From Bradyrhizobium arachidis (lineage in GTDB: Bacteria > Pseudomonadota > Alphaproteobacteria > Rhizobiales > Xanthobacteraceae), in contig NZ_CP077970.1 in assembly GCF_024758505.1 (NCBI RefSeq), positions 248,001 through 312,000 on the forward strand: a stretch of 64,000 nucleotides of DNA. Direction: 5' to 3'. The number at the start of each line of letters is the position of its first letter. Position 1 is the first letter of the stretch. Positions 35,029-44,086 of the stretch are shown piece after piece. The notes below the pieces were generated by a model. The model was not told where the DNA came from. It ran no database searches and saw only the letters and a list, made by a program, of their open reading frames with translations. The position numbers and the translations under genes were made by a program.

Positions 35029-35501
35029 AGCAACCGCCGCTGCCGACACGGCTATCCGGCCCGGCTGAAAGCCCGGGCTTCCTGCTGTGGAAGATTTCGA
35101 ACGCCTGGCAGCGGCAGCAACGGGCGGCGCTTCAGCCTTTCGGGCTCACCCATTCCCAGTTCGTGGTGCTGGCAACGGCGACCTGGTTCAGCGCGTCCGA
35201 AACCCTGACCCAGGCGCGGATTTCCCAGCTCACTGGGATCGATCCGATGACGACGTCGCAGGTTCTGCGCGCGTTGGAAGCGGCTCGCTTGATCCAGCGG
35301 GTCGACCATCCCACCGATCCGCGCGCCAAGTCGATCACGGTCACCAAGGCAGGCCGCGATCTCGCCCGCGAGGCCGTCCCCGTCGTGGAGGATGTCGACG
35401 CCGCCTTCTTCGAACCGCTGGCGTCCGATACCAAGCGGCTGGTCGCGATGTTTCAGGCGCTTGTTCAGGGCACTGAGCGAACCGAAGACGACGCCAAATG
35501 A
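35025..35501 (+). CDS. MarR family transcriptional regulator
   Basis: A 158-residue winged-helix regulator: SPGFLLWKISNAWQRQQRAALQPFGLTHSQFVVLA, the recognition helix around GIDPMTTSQVLRALEAARLIQR and the wing HPTDPRAKSITVTKAG. It is co-transcribed with the START-domain gene and most likely autorepresses through the 37-bp palindrome at 34535-34571. The ligand could be the same compound the START protein handles (inference). A bidirectional terminator follows. Confidence 0.88.
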   Translation: MKQPPLPTRLSGPAESPGFLLWKISNAWQRQQRAALQPFGLTHSQFVVLATATWFSASETLTQARISQLTGIDPMTTSQVLRALEAARLIQRVDHPTDPRAKSITVTKAGRDLAREAVPVVEDVDAAFFEPLASDTKRLVAMFQALVQGTERTEDDAK

Positions 35502-35502
35502 A

Positions 35503-35527
35503 AACGACCGGCGAAGCGCCGGCCGTT
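35503..35527. terminator. Bidirectional terminator between marR and trxA
   Basis: AACG-A-CCGGCG (35503-35513) and CGCCGG-C-CGTT (35517-35527) pair with one mismatch around an AAG loop. AAAA precedes it and TTCAAAAC follows, so it can serve the convergent marR (+) and trxA (-). Confidence 0.65.
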
Positions 35528-35555
35528 CAAAACAGTCTCGTGGTCGTGACGCGAA

Positions 35556-35876
35556 TCAGACCGAAGCGGTGATCCACTGCTGCAGCTTTGCCTTCGGCGC
35601 CGCGCCGACCTGGCGGGAAGCCATCTCGCCGCCTTTGAAGATCATCAACGTCGGAATCGACATCACGCCATACTTCGAGGCGGTCTTCGGGCTCTCGTCG
35701 ACGTTGAGTTTCACGATCTTGACCTTGTCGCCCATCGCGCCGGCGATCTCGTCGAGCGCGGGGGCGATCATGCGGCAGGGGCCGCACCACTCGGCCCAGA
35801 AATCGACCACGACCGGGCCGTCCGCCTTGAGCACCTGGGCTTCGAAATCGGCGTCAGAGACCTTGCTAACGGCCAT
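35556..35876 (-). CDS. trxA: Thioredoxin
   Basis: General disulfide reductase of the cytoplasm. The 106-residue product has [13 protein letters not shown] (active-site CGPC), cis-Pro in [12 protein letters not shown] and normal length. I start at 35876 ([11 protein letters not shown]) with GAGGTAAC before it; the frame is open 13 codons further. It follows addA on the minus strand, as in many alphaproteobacteria. Confidence 0.96.
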   Translation of the reverse strand: MAVSKVSDADFEAQVLKADGPVVVDFWAEWCGPCRMIAPALDEIAGAMGDKVKIVKLNVDESPKTASKYGVMSIPTLMIFKGGEMASRQVGAAPKAKLQQWITASV

Positions 35877-35945
35877 TGGAGTTACCTCGTACGGTTGAAG
35901 GAAGAGGCGTGACATGGAATCGCGCCCGGGATCATGCCGTTCAAC

Positions 35946-38900
35946 CTATGAACGGCTCCTTGCCGGGTCAAGGACGCTCACACTGAGATGAAGGGATGCC
36001 AGTGCCGCGTCCAGCGCGGAGGCTGAAATCTCCATATATTCAAGGGCCTCGGTCCAGAGCAGGACAGCCCGGATCGGCGTCTGGGGATAAAGCCTGGCGA
36101 GCACGGCGCGGTAAAACGCCAACTGCCTGACATAAGCCGCGGGCGCCTCGGCGGCCGACTTGGGCGGGGTCTGGTTGGTTTTGAAATCAACGATCAGGAC
36201 TTCGCCCGCGCCCACCACGAGCCGGTCGATCTGCCCGGACACCAGCGCGGGCGCGCAGCCAGGACGCTCCAGCCGGCCGACGATCGCGACCTCCGCGCGG
36301 CTGCCCGCAGCAAACACCGCAGCAAAGCGCGGATCGGAGATCAGGGCGAGCACTTTTTCGGCCAGCGCCTGCCGCTCCGGTTCCGGCCAATCCGATGCGT
36401 TGCGGGAGAGGAAGCCACGCGCCGCCTCGCGTCGCCGCTCGGCGGCGATATCGGGGAGCGACTGCAGCAGCCGGTGCACCAGCGTGCCGCGCTGCAGGGC
36501 CAGCGTCCGGGACTGGACCGATTCGCCGCTGCGCACCGCACGTCCCTCCTCGGCGCTTTGGCCGGAGGGACGGACGAGATCGTCGTCCAACGATTCGCGC
36601 GGTGCCGGCGTTCGCAGCCAGGACGGCAGCTCGATATGTTCATCGGCCGAGGCCGTCGGCACGCCCAGCGCGGTGACATCCTCCGGCCGCGCGAATCGCG
36701 TGACCTTGCCGAGCGGCGTCTCGATGATCTCCTTTTCGAGGCCCGAGCCGGTGAGCCCGGTGTCGATCAAATCGTACCAGCTCAGCTTGCGGACCGTCTT
36801 CATGTTGCCGGGCATGCAGCCGCCGACGATCAGCCTATCCGCCGCGCGCGTCATCGCGACATAGAGCAGGCGGCGATACTCGTCCTCGGTCTCGGCCAGC
36901 ATTGCGCTCCGTGCGTCGATCAGGGGCTTTGGATCATCCGCCTTGCGGCCGGCCCAGACCACGACCTCGCCGCCATTGCCGCGCGGCACCTGGATCAGCC
37001 GCAGCCGCTGCGTGTCCGCGGGCGACGACGTCGTGTCGACCATGAACACGACGGAGGCCTCCAGGCCCTTGGCGCCATGCACGGTCATGACGCGGACCTC
37101 GTCGCGCGAGATTTCCATGTCACGCTTCACCTCGGTGTCGGCCGAGCGCAGCCAGGCCATGAAACCCTGCAGCGAGGCCGGCGCCTTGCGCTCATAGTTC
37201 AGCGCGAGCTCCAAGAATTCATCGAGCGCGTCATTGGCCTCATGGCCGAGTCGGCGCAGGATGCGCGCCCGCCCGCCATCTCCGCCGAGCAGCCAGGCAT
37301 AGAACGCGAACGGCGTCTCCTCGCGCGCGCGAACCTCGCAGGCTTCGAGCCGACGAAGTGCGGCTGCGAATTTTTCGTCTCTCGCGGCACGATCGCCGAG
37401 TGCGCGGCGCAGCGATCCCTTGCGGCCCCAGCCGATCGCAAACAAATCATCGTCATCGAGCCCGAACAGCGGGCTCTTCAGCGCCACCGCAAGCGCAAGG
37501 TCGTCCTGCGGCAACAGCAGCGCATCGGCGAGATTCATCAGGTCGATGATGGCGATGTGCTCGGTCAGCTTCAGCCGGTCGGCGCCGGCGACCGGGATGC
37601 CTGCATGCTTCAACGCCTGGATCACCGCGTCGAACGCGTTGCCGCGCCGGCGCACCAGGATCAGCATGTCGCCATAGCGCAGCGGGCGCCGCTCGCCCTC
37701 GTGCCCCGTCAGCGTGCCGCTCTCGACCAGCCGCTTGATCTCGGCCTGGATGCGGCGGGAAAGTTTTACCTCGGGGCTGGTCACGGAGACGCCGTCGAAC
37801 GGCGCGCGCCAGCCTTCGATGTCCTGCTTGTCGTCGGCGACGGCGAGATCCCAGAGCTCGATCAGGCTTGGACCTGCATCGGCCAGCGCGTGATGCAGGG
37901 GATGGCCGATGTCGATCGAGTGGATGCTGCCGTAGATCTGGGGTTCACGGAACACGTGATCGACGGAGTGTAGGATCGTCGCGCCCGACCGGAACGAATA
38001 GGTGAAAGCGACAGGATCGAACTTCAGCCCGGCGGCGGTGAACTTGCGGTGCAGCTCGCGCCGCCGCTGATCGAACTCGTGGGGTGCTGCGCCCTGGAAC
38101 GAGAAGATCGACTGTTTTTCGTCGCCGACCGCAAACACCGTCCGGTTCAGCCCCTCGCGCGCGCCGGCGCCGGCGGTGAATTCGGAGATGATATGGGCGA
38201 CAATGTCCCATTGCCGCGGGCTCGTGTCCTGGGCTTCGTCGATCAACACGTGATCGACGCCGCGGTCGAGCTTGTAATGCACCCAGCCCGAGCTGATGCG
38301 GTCCAGCATCGCCAGTGTCTTGTCGATCAGGTCGTCATAGTCGAGCAGCCCGCGCTCCTGCTTCTCGCGCCTATAGTTCGCAGCCGCAGCCGTTGCGATA
38401 TGCAGCAGTGCCTCGGTGCGGTCGCGGACCGTCACGGCGCGGCGACGTTCGACCAGCGTCGTCAGGCGCTGCGCCTCCGCCTCGAACAGGCGCGCCACGG
38501 ACGGATTGTGGTCGCCGAATCTCTTGGTCACCACAGCCTTGCGCGGCAGCTTTTCGTCGGTCAGGAAGACGCTGAGATAGGCGTCGACCTGTGCGGCGCC
38601 GGAGAAGATCTTTGCTTCCTGCAGCCGTCCCGCCTGGGTCTTGTCGGATGCGGCACCGTCATCGAGAGCGAAGGCGATGTCATCCCAGCGCGACCGCGGC
38701 AGGAATGGCCCGTCCAGGATCTCCTGCTCGATGTCTTCCAAACGATCATCCGGGGAGACGCCGAGCACGGCCGCCATCTGCGCGGCCGCCGCTGCGGCGC
38801 TGCCGGCCTGATCGGTCCAGGCCATGAAATGATCGCGGCTGAGACAGGCCTCGCGCACGACCTCCTTGAACGTGACATCGGCCGCGCTGGCCATGGCGGT

Positions 38901-39455
38901 CAGGAGCGCCCGTCCCGTGACGCTGTCGGGGGCGCGCGCGGCCTCCAGCAGGACCTTCAGATTGGCGCGCTCCATCATGTCGGTCTGGTCGCGCTCGTCG
39001 ATGACGGCAAAGCGCGCCGGCACGTTGGCCTCGAACGGAAACTGCTGGAGCAGGCGGGTGCACAGCGCGTGAATGGTCTGCACCTTCAATCCGCCCGGCG
39101 TCTCCAGCGCGCAGGCGAACAGTTTTCGCGCCTCGCGCCGCATCTTTGCATTCGGATGCGGAATGCCGGCCGCGCGGATCGCGCTATCGAGCGCAGCATC
39201 ATCCAGCGTCACCCAGTGCCCGAGCGTGGTGAACACGCGCTCGGCCATGTTGGCCGCCGCTGCCTTGGTGAAGGTGATGCAGAGGATCTTTTCCGGCGGC
39301 ACGCCCGCGAGCAGCAGGCGGATCACCCGCTGCACCAGCACATGCGTCTTGCCCGAGCCGGCATTGGCCGACACGAAGGCCGATGCGGTCGGGTCCGACG
39401 CGCGGGCCTGCGTCGCACGCACGGCATCGGGGATGGGGCGGGGCGCCTTCACCAT
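35946..39455 (-). CDS. addA: Double-strand break repair helicase-nuclease AddA
   Basis: AddAB resects double-strand DNA ends to load RecA, replacing RecBCD. The 1169-residue product has an UvrD-like helicase with Walker A (ANAGSGKTHVL), DEAQDTS (motif II), the TVHGAKGLEASVVF motif and VAMTRAADRL (motif VI), then a C-terminal PD-(D/E)xK nuclease (SGQIDRLVVGAGEVLIVDFKTNQTPP). ATG 39455 overlaps the end of addB by 7 bases, with GAGGA before it. Confidence 0.95.
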   Translation of the reverse strand: MVKAPRPIPDAVRATQARASDPTASAFVSANAGSGKTHVLVQRVIRLLLAGVPPEKILCITFTKAAAANMAERVFTTLGHWVTLDDAALDSAIRAAGIPHPNAKMRREARKLFACALETPGGLKVQTIHALCTRLLQQFPFEANVPARFAVIDERDQTDMMERANLKVLLEAARAPDSVTGRALLTAMASAADVTFKEVVREACLSRDHFMAWTDQAGSAAAAAAQMAAVLGVSPDDRLEDIEQEILDGPFLPRSRWDDIAFALDDGAASDKTQAGRLQEAKIFSGAAQVDAYLSVFLTDEKLPRKAVVTKRFGDHNPSVARLFEAEAQRLTTLVERRRAVTVRDRTEALLHIATAAAANYRREKQERGLLDYDDLIDKTLAMLDRISSGWVHYKLDRGVDHVLIDEAQDTSPRQWDIVAHIISEFTAGAGAREGLNRTVFAVGDEKQSIFSFQGAAPHEFDQRRRELHRKFTAAGLKFDPVAFTYSFRSGATILHSVDHVFREPQIYGSIHSIDIGHPLHHALADAGPSLIELWDLAVADDKQDIEGWRAPFDGVSVTSPEVKLSRRIQAEIKRLVESGTLTGHEGERRPLRYGDMLILVRRRGNAFDAVIQALKHAGIPVAGADRLKLTEHIAIIDLMNLADALLLPQDDLALAVALKSPLFGLDDDDLFAIGWGRKGSLRRALGDRAARDEKFAAALRRLEACEVRAREETPFAFYAWLLGGDGGRARILRRLGHEANDALDEFLELALNYERKAPASLQGFMAWLRSADTEVKRDMEISRDEVRVMTVHGAKGLEASVVFMVDTTSSPADTQRLRLIQVPRGNGGEVVVWAGRKADDPKPLIDARSAMLAETEDEYRRLLYVAMTRAADRLIVGGCMPGNMKTVRKLSWYDLIDTGLTGSGLEKEIIETPLGKVTRFARPEDVTALGVPTASADEHIELPSWLRTPAPRESLDDDLVRPSGQSAEEGRAVRSGESVQSRTLALQRGTLVHRLLQSLPDIAAERRREAARGFLSRNASDWPEPERQALAEKVLALISDPRFAAVFAAGSRAEVAIVGRLERPGCAPALVSGQIDRLVVGAGEVLIVDFKTNQTPPKSAAEAPAAYVRQLAFYRAVLARLYPQTPIRAVLLWTEALEYMEISASALDAALASLHLSVSVLDPARSRS

Positions 39456-42400
39456 TCCTCGATCCCCAGGCCGCCGGCGGCCGACCATTCCTTGATGCGG
39501 GCGAGATCATCATAGGCGCCGTAGCGGTTGGTCCACATCGGCAGGTTCAGGGAGGTGTAGGCCTGGTTCTCGTCCTCGAAGGCGCGGATCAGGGCTTCAA
39601 GCTTGCGCCGCGCGTCTGCGGCTGCGGTGTCCGGCGGCTGTGGCTCGTCGCCCGGCTTGATTTTCAGTTCGAGGATGCGCTCCTCTCCCGGCGGGTTGTT
39701 GCCGCTGAGTCTGACATAGACGAGCTGGCTGACCGATGAGCCCGCATCGATGTCGGAAAAACCGCCTTCGCGCAAAATCGCGGCTTCCAAGGTGAGCTGC
39801 GGAGACAGGCCCATGCGGACTTGCTTGCCGGTCGGCGGCTGACCCGTCTTGTAGTCGAGGATGGCGTAGCCGCCGCCTTGGCGCCGCTCGATGCGATCGG
39901 CACGTGCGGAGAGACGGAAGGCGCGCTCATTGTCGAGCTGGATCGATATCTCGCCGCGGGTCTCCGCGTTGATCGTCTCGATCACGTCGCGTCGCGCCAT
40001 CTCCCATTCGCCGAACCAGCGCGCGATGCGCTGGAAGCGCGGCCACCACAGCGCGCGGGCTTCCGGCCGTTCCATCAGCGGCGCAAAATGCTTTTCGCCG
40101 ATCTCGCGCAGTGCGCGCGCTGGATCCGGCGGCAGGCGTTCCGCAAACTTTTCGGTGAACTCGCCAAGCGCTTCGTGAATGGCGGAGCCGCGGTCGGCGG
40201 CCGACAGCGGCATGTCGACGGGATCGAGCGCATCCAGTCGCAAAATGTACTTTGCGTAGATCGTGTAGGGATCGCGCAGCCAGTCCTCGATCGCAGTGAC
40301 CGAGAGTTTGAGGGGGCGTGTTGCGCGCGGCGGCCGCGGCTCGGGCTGCTTGATTGGCTCGACCTCGTGGGGACGGTCGAGCTCGTTCGCATAGGCGACG
40401 TATTTTTCACCGGCACGCACCGCCGCTTTCCAGCGATCGGCGCCCGCGACAGCCTCGAGGCGATGCAGGAAACGCGAGGCCACGGCCGGTGCGCCGCCGG
40501 CCTTGGCAGAGTGTGTGAGGATGACTTCGTCGGCGCCGAGCAGTTGCGCAAAATCGTGCGCGGAGAGGCCGATGCGCCGTTCCGGGAGGTCGAGGCCAAG
40601 CTCGTGTCGCATCGGTCGGCTGAGCCAGGGATCGATGCGCGGCGCGGGCGGCCACACGCCTTCGATCAGGCCGCCGATGATGACGCGGTCGGTCTGCATC
40701 AGCCGCGATTCCAGGGGACCATAGATGTGCAGCCGCGCCCCCGGCTTGTCGCCGCGGCGCACCGCGCGATCGCCGAATGCGGTCTGGAAGACGTCCGGGT
40801 AGTCCGGAAGCGGCACCATCAGCCCGCTCCTGACCTCGCCGCGCAGCAAATCGTCGAAGGCGCTCGCGAGCGCCAGCCCTTCGCGCTCCTCGAAGGCGAG
40901 CGGGATGCCATGCTCGTCACGCGACAATGCGATCAGGATTTCGCGATGACGATAAGCGAGCTCGGCGAAATCATACGGTCTTGACGAGGCCAGGTTCTCG
41001 ATCGGCGCCAGCGCCGTCTGCAAGGCCGCGATCAGCGCCTGGATACGATCGAGGTCTTCGGCCTTCAGGCGCGCACGCGGCTCAGATCGATGCAGCGCGG
41101 ATGCTTCTTCGCGCCACAGCTTGGAGAGCTCGTCGCGGAAGCGCGCGAATTCGCGCGACAGGCCGGCGGAGCCCGCGGGCGGCCGCGTCCCGCGCAACAC
41201 CGCGAGCTCCAGCCCTTCGATCGCGCGCTTCCAGGCGCCAGGCGTGCTACCCAGCCGGCACAGTGGATGCTTCAACAGCGCGAGCAGCGTCGGCGGCTCA
41301 AGCCCCTTGGTCGCGGCTTCCGCCGTGAGCCGTGCAAAGATGCCGGCTGATGTTTCCATCAGCACGTCGCCGCCGGAATCGTCGAAGGCGAGGTTCCAGC
41401 GCGCGAGCGCCGCCATCACGCGGCGGGCCAGCGCGCGATCCGGCGTCACCAGCGCCGCCGATTTGTCGAGATGCCGCGCCTCGCGCATCGCGATCGCAAT
41501 CGCGAGCGCCTCCATTTCCGGATTGGGCGCCGCGACGACCGCGAGGTTTGCCATGCCGCCCGCAATCTTCGCCGCCACATCCGGCTGCTTCAGCCGGTCA
41601 TGCCATATCTCCGTCCTGGTGGACGGCCGCATCGACTCGGATGCGAGCAGATCGCGGCCATGTTCGGCCGGCGGCTGTAGCACCTCGACGTCGCTGCGCT
41701 TGATGCCGAAGCGCTGGAGCAGGCCATGCATCGCATATTGCGGATGGTTCGAGGCCGGTTGCTCGGTGATGCCCAGCAGGTCCCTGCTGCCGCCGATTGT
41801 CTGCCAGGCGTCCTCGTCGAGATCGGTGTCGAGCCCCGGCAGCACCACGGCGCCGTGCGGCAGTGAGGCGACCGCATGCAGGAACTTTGCGGTGGCCGGC
41901 ATCGAACCGGTGGAGCCTGCGGCGATCACGGGGCCTGCCGGGTGTGCGGTCAGGCGCCGTGCTTCCGCAGATATCAACTGGTCGCGCCGCGCGGCCGGCT
42001 CGATCCGGCCGATCTCGGCGAGATGGCTGGGCCACGCGATCTTCGCGATGCGCAGGAATTCGAGCGAGTGCTGCCAATATTGATCGAGATTATCAGGCAC
42101 GAGGCCATCGAGCGCGCCCCAATCGACGCCGCGCGTCACCATGTCGTCGATCAGGCGCGCCAGGTCCGACGCCAGCGCAAGCGTCGAGGCCGGACCGCCG
42201 ACCACGAGCGGCGCCAGCACCTCGCCCTTGGCCCAGGCCGCCACCAGTCGCGCCAGCGTCAGCCGCCGTTCGAGCTCGCCAAGGCGTGGCGGAATCTCGA
42301 GCGGCTCGGCGCCCGAGAACTGTTCGGCCTCACCTGCGAACGCGAGCTCGTCCTCGTCGATGTCGCCGAGCGCGACGATGCGCGGCAGCACGACCGCGTC

Positions 42401-42592
42401 CGACTTCATCTCGTCGAGGAAGATCTCGCGTACCACCCGCATCGCGCGTCGCGTCGGCAGATAGAGCGTCGCGTCCGCAAGCCGCGCCGGCTCCTTGCGC
42501 GCCTCAAAACCGTCGACGAGCCGGCCGTCGAGCAGCGCGGCCACGACCGTGCGCAGAAACGGAACTGAGATGGGAACACTGAAGACGCGCAT
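39449..42592 (-). CDS. addB: Double-strand break repair protein AddB
   Basis: Partner of AddA, 1047 residues. Alphaproteobacterial AddB type: TLYLPTRRAMRVVREIFLDE near the N-terminus, a degenerate helicase region, and a C-terminal PD-(D/E)xK nuclease with ADRIERRQGGGYAILDYKTGQPP. The iron-sulfur cysteine cluster of Bacillus AddB is not apparent, as is usual for this group. I start at 42592 (MRVFSVPISVPF); a GTG/ATG ten codons upstream is in frame. Confidence 0.93.
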   Translation of the reverse strand: MRVFSVPISVPFLRTVVAALLDGRLVDGFEARKEPARLADATLYLPTRRAMRVVREIFLDEMKSDAVVLPRIVALGDIDEDELAFAGEAEQFSGAEPLEIPPRLGELERRLTLARLVAAWAKGEVLAPLVVGGPASTLALASDLARLIDDMVTRGVDWGALDGLVPDNLDQYWQHSLEFLRIAKIAWPSHLAEIGRIEPAARRDQLISAEARRLTAHPAGPVIAAGSTGSMPATAKFLHAVASLPHGAVVLPGLDTDLDEDAWQTIGGSRDLLGITEQPASNHPQYAMHGLLQRFGIKRSDVEVLQPPAEHGRDLLASESMRPSTRTEIWHDRLKQPDVAAKIAGGMANLAVVAAPNPEMEALAIAIAMREARHLDKSAALVTPDRALARRVMAALARWNLAFDDSGGDVLMETSAGIFARLTAEAATKGLEPPTLLALLKHPLCRLGSTPGAWKRAIEGLELAVLRGTRPPAGSAGLSREFARFRDELSKLWREEASALHRSEPRARLKAEDLDRIQALIAALQTALAPIENLASSRPYDFAELAYRHREILIALSRDEHGIPLAFEEREGLALASAFDDLLRGEVRSGLMVPLPDYPDVFQTAFGDRAVRRGDKPGARLHIYGPLESRLMQTDRVIIGGLIEGVWPPAPRIDPWLSRPMRHELGLDLPERRIGLSAHDFAQLLGADEVILTHSAKAGGAPAVASRFLHRLEAVAGADRWKAAVRAGEKYVAYANELDRPHEVEPIKQPEPRPPRATRPLKLSVTAIEDWLRDPYTIYAKYILRLDALDPVDMPLSAADRGSAIHEALGEFTEKFAERLPPDPARALREIGEKHFAPLMERPEARALWWPRFQRIARWFGEWEMARRDVIETINAETRGEISIQLDNERAFRLSARADRIERRQGGGYAILDYKTGQPPTGKQVRMGLSPQLTLEAAILREGGFSDIDAGSSVSQLVYVRLSGNNPPGEERILELKIKPGDEPQPPDTAAADARRKLEALIRAFEDENQAYTSLNLPMWTNRYGAYDDLARIKEWSAAGGLGIEEW

Positions 42593-42695
42593 GGCTGCCT
42601 GATTCGCGAGATCAGGCGCCAATATAGGGAGCCACGCTCAGATGGTCATGGGCGCAGGCGGGGTCTTCCCCGGTGTTAGGGCCCCATATCGTCTG

Positions 42696-42794
42696 TCATC
42701 GTCCGCGAAGGCGGACGATCCAGTATTCCAGAGACGGTGACGTGATGCGGAGAAGCTGCGGCGTACTGGATACCCCGCCTTCGCGGGGCATGAC
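42696..42794. repeat. About 100-bp intergenic element with several hairpins
   Basis: GTCAT...ATGAC ends enclose ATCGTCCGC/GCGGACGAT (42698-42706 and 42711-42719), CCAGTA/TACTGG (42720-42725 and 42764-42769) and CCCCGC/GCGGGG (42773-42778 and 42783-42788). Typical of the Bradyrhizobium dispersed intergenic repeat; lies between addB and murU. Confidence 0.65.
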
Positions 42795-42815
42795 AGCGTC
42801 ACGAGCGGTGGCAGC

Positions 42816-43538
42816 CTACGCCACGCTCTCCAAATACGCCTCTTCCGCGGCATGCACGGCGTCGGGGGTGCCGACATGCATCCACAGGCCGTCGAGCCGC
42901 AGGCCGAACAGCCGATCCTGCTCACTGGCGCGGTCGAACATCTTTGTCAGCGAGAATTCGCCCTTGGGCGCGTTAGTGAAGATCGACGGCGACATGATGG
43001 CGGCGCCGGCATAGACGAACGGCACCACTTCCTTCTCCCGCCGGGCCCGCAGAGTGCCATCCGGCAGCATGGAGTAATCGCCGCGTCCGCTGTAGCCGAT
43101 GCTGCTCGCGGTCGGGGCCATCAAGAGCATGATGTCCATCCGGGCCGGATCAAAATTTTCGGCGAGCCGCGCCAGATTGGAGCGGACGCCGTCGATCCAC
43201 AGCGTGTCGGAATTGACGTGATAGAACGGCGCATCGCCGAGCAGCGGCAGCGCCTTGACCACGCCGCCGCCGGTGCCGAGCACCTGGTTGCGCTCGTCGG
43301 AAATGGTCACGTGCGGCAGCTTGCGGGTGGCGACATGATCGATGATCTGGTCGCCCAGATAGTGCACGTTGACCACGGCCTCGGTGACGCCGGCCTGACC
43401 GAGCTTGTCGAGCACATGGTCGAGCAGTGGCTGGCCGGCCACCGGAACCAGGGGCTTTGGCATCTTATCCGTCAGGGGGCGCATGCGCAGGCCCAGCCCT
43501 GCGGCGAGCACCATGGCTTTGGTCGGTTTGACGGACAT
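42816..43538 (-). CDS. murU: N-acetylmuramate-1-phosphate uridylyltransferase MurU (nucleotidyltransferase)
   Basis: MurU turns MurNAc-1-phosphate into UDP-MurNAc in the cell-wall recycling route that bypasses de novo synthesis (and fosfomycin). The 240-residue product has the nucleotidyltransferase signature MVLAAGLGLRMRPLTDKMPKPLVPVAG and a central NSDTLWID metal-binding region. The partner kinase AmgK is encoded two genes upstream as a TsaE fusion, which makes MurU rather than a generic hexose-1-phosphate enzyme the best reading. Confidence 0.85.
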   Translation of the reverse strand: MSVKPTKAMVLAAGLGLRMRPLTDKMPKPLVPVAGQPLLDHVLDKLGQAGVTEAVVNVHYLGDQIIDHVATRKLPHVTISDERNQVLGTGGGVVKALPLLGDAPFYHVNSDTLWIDGVRSNLARLAENFDPARMDIMLLMAPTASSIGYSGRGDYSMLPDGTLRARREKEVVPFVYAGAAIMSPSIFTNAPKGEFSLTKMFDRASEQDRLFGLRLDGLWMHVGTPDAVHAAEEAYLESVA

Positions 43539-43677
43539 CGGTCGGCTTTCTCAGAACCTCAATTTCGCGGCCGCAGCAATCCTGGCATGGGGCAACCCTA
43601 GCATGAGGATCTGCCGACCGCATCGAACCTGACCGCCATAGTCACCCGAGGTGACGTTTGTACGACGGGTGTTGCAC

Positions 43678-43998
43678 TCAGGCCCCGGCCGCTGTGGACC
43701 GTGCCTTTTTCTTCTTGTCGCCCTGCTTGAGGAAATTGACGCCGATCTGGTCGCCATTGACCCAGGCAAGCTCGCAGCGCCGGTAGGCAAGGCCCGTCGA
43801 CGACAGCAGGAGAAAAAATTCCTTCAAATGGAGGCCCTCGACCGAGCCGTCGACCGTCAGCTTGGCGCCGGTTTCGGAGACGTCCTCCATGGTGCAGTCC
43901 CGCCGCCAGGTGCCGTCGATCCCCATCATCTGGGCGGGAATCCCCCGCTCGAAGACGACGCGGTTACCGCCGCCGCGCTGATCGGTATTCGCCGCCAT
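43678..43998 (-). CDS. PilZ domain protein
   Basis: A 106-residue single PilZ domain. The loop RVVFERG and the DVSETGAKL motif correspond to the R-x3-R and D/N-x-S-x2-G signature of c-di-GMP binding, though the first part is imperfect (R-VVFE-R has four residues between Arg), so ligand binding is uncertain. GAGGAGT precedes ATG 43998. The C-terminus is lysine rich (KQGDKKKKAR). It sits between the amgK fusion and murU. Confidence 0.82.
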   Translation of the reverse strand: MAANTDQRGGGNRVVFERGIPAQMMGIDGTWRRDCTMEDVSETGAKLTVDGSVEGLHLKEFFLLLSSTGLAYRRCELAWVNGDQIGVNFLKQGDKKKKARSTAAGA

Positions 43999-44086
43999 AC
44001 TCCTCGCTCCAGCCCCGTAACCTTCCGGCCTCCTGCGGCGCAGATTACCGGCGCGACGGCTAACAGCCGGTAAATCAGGGCCCGAA

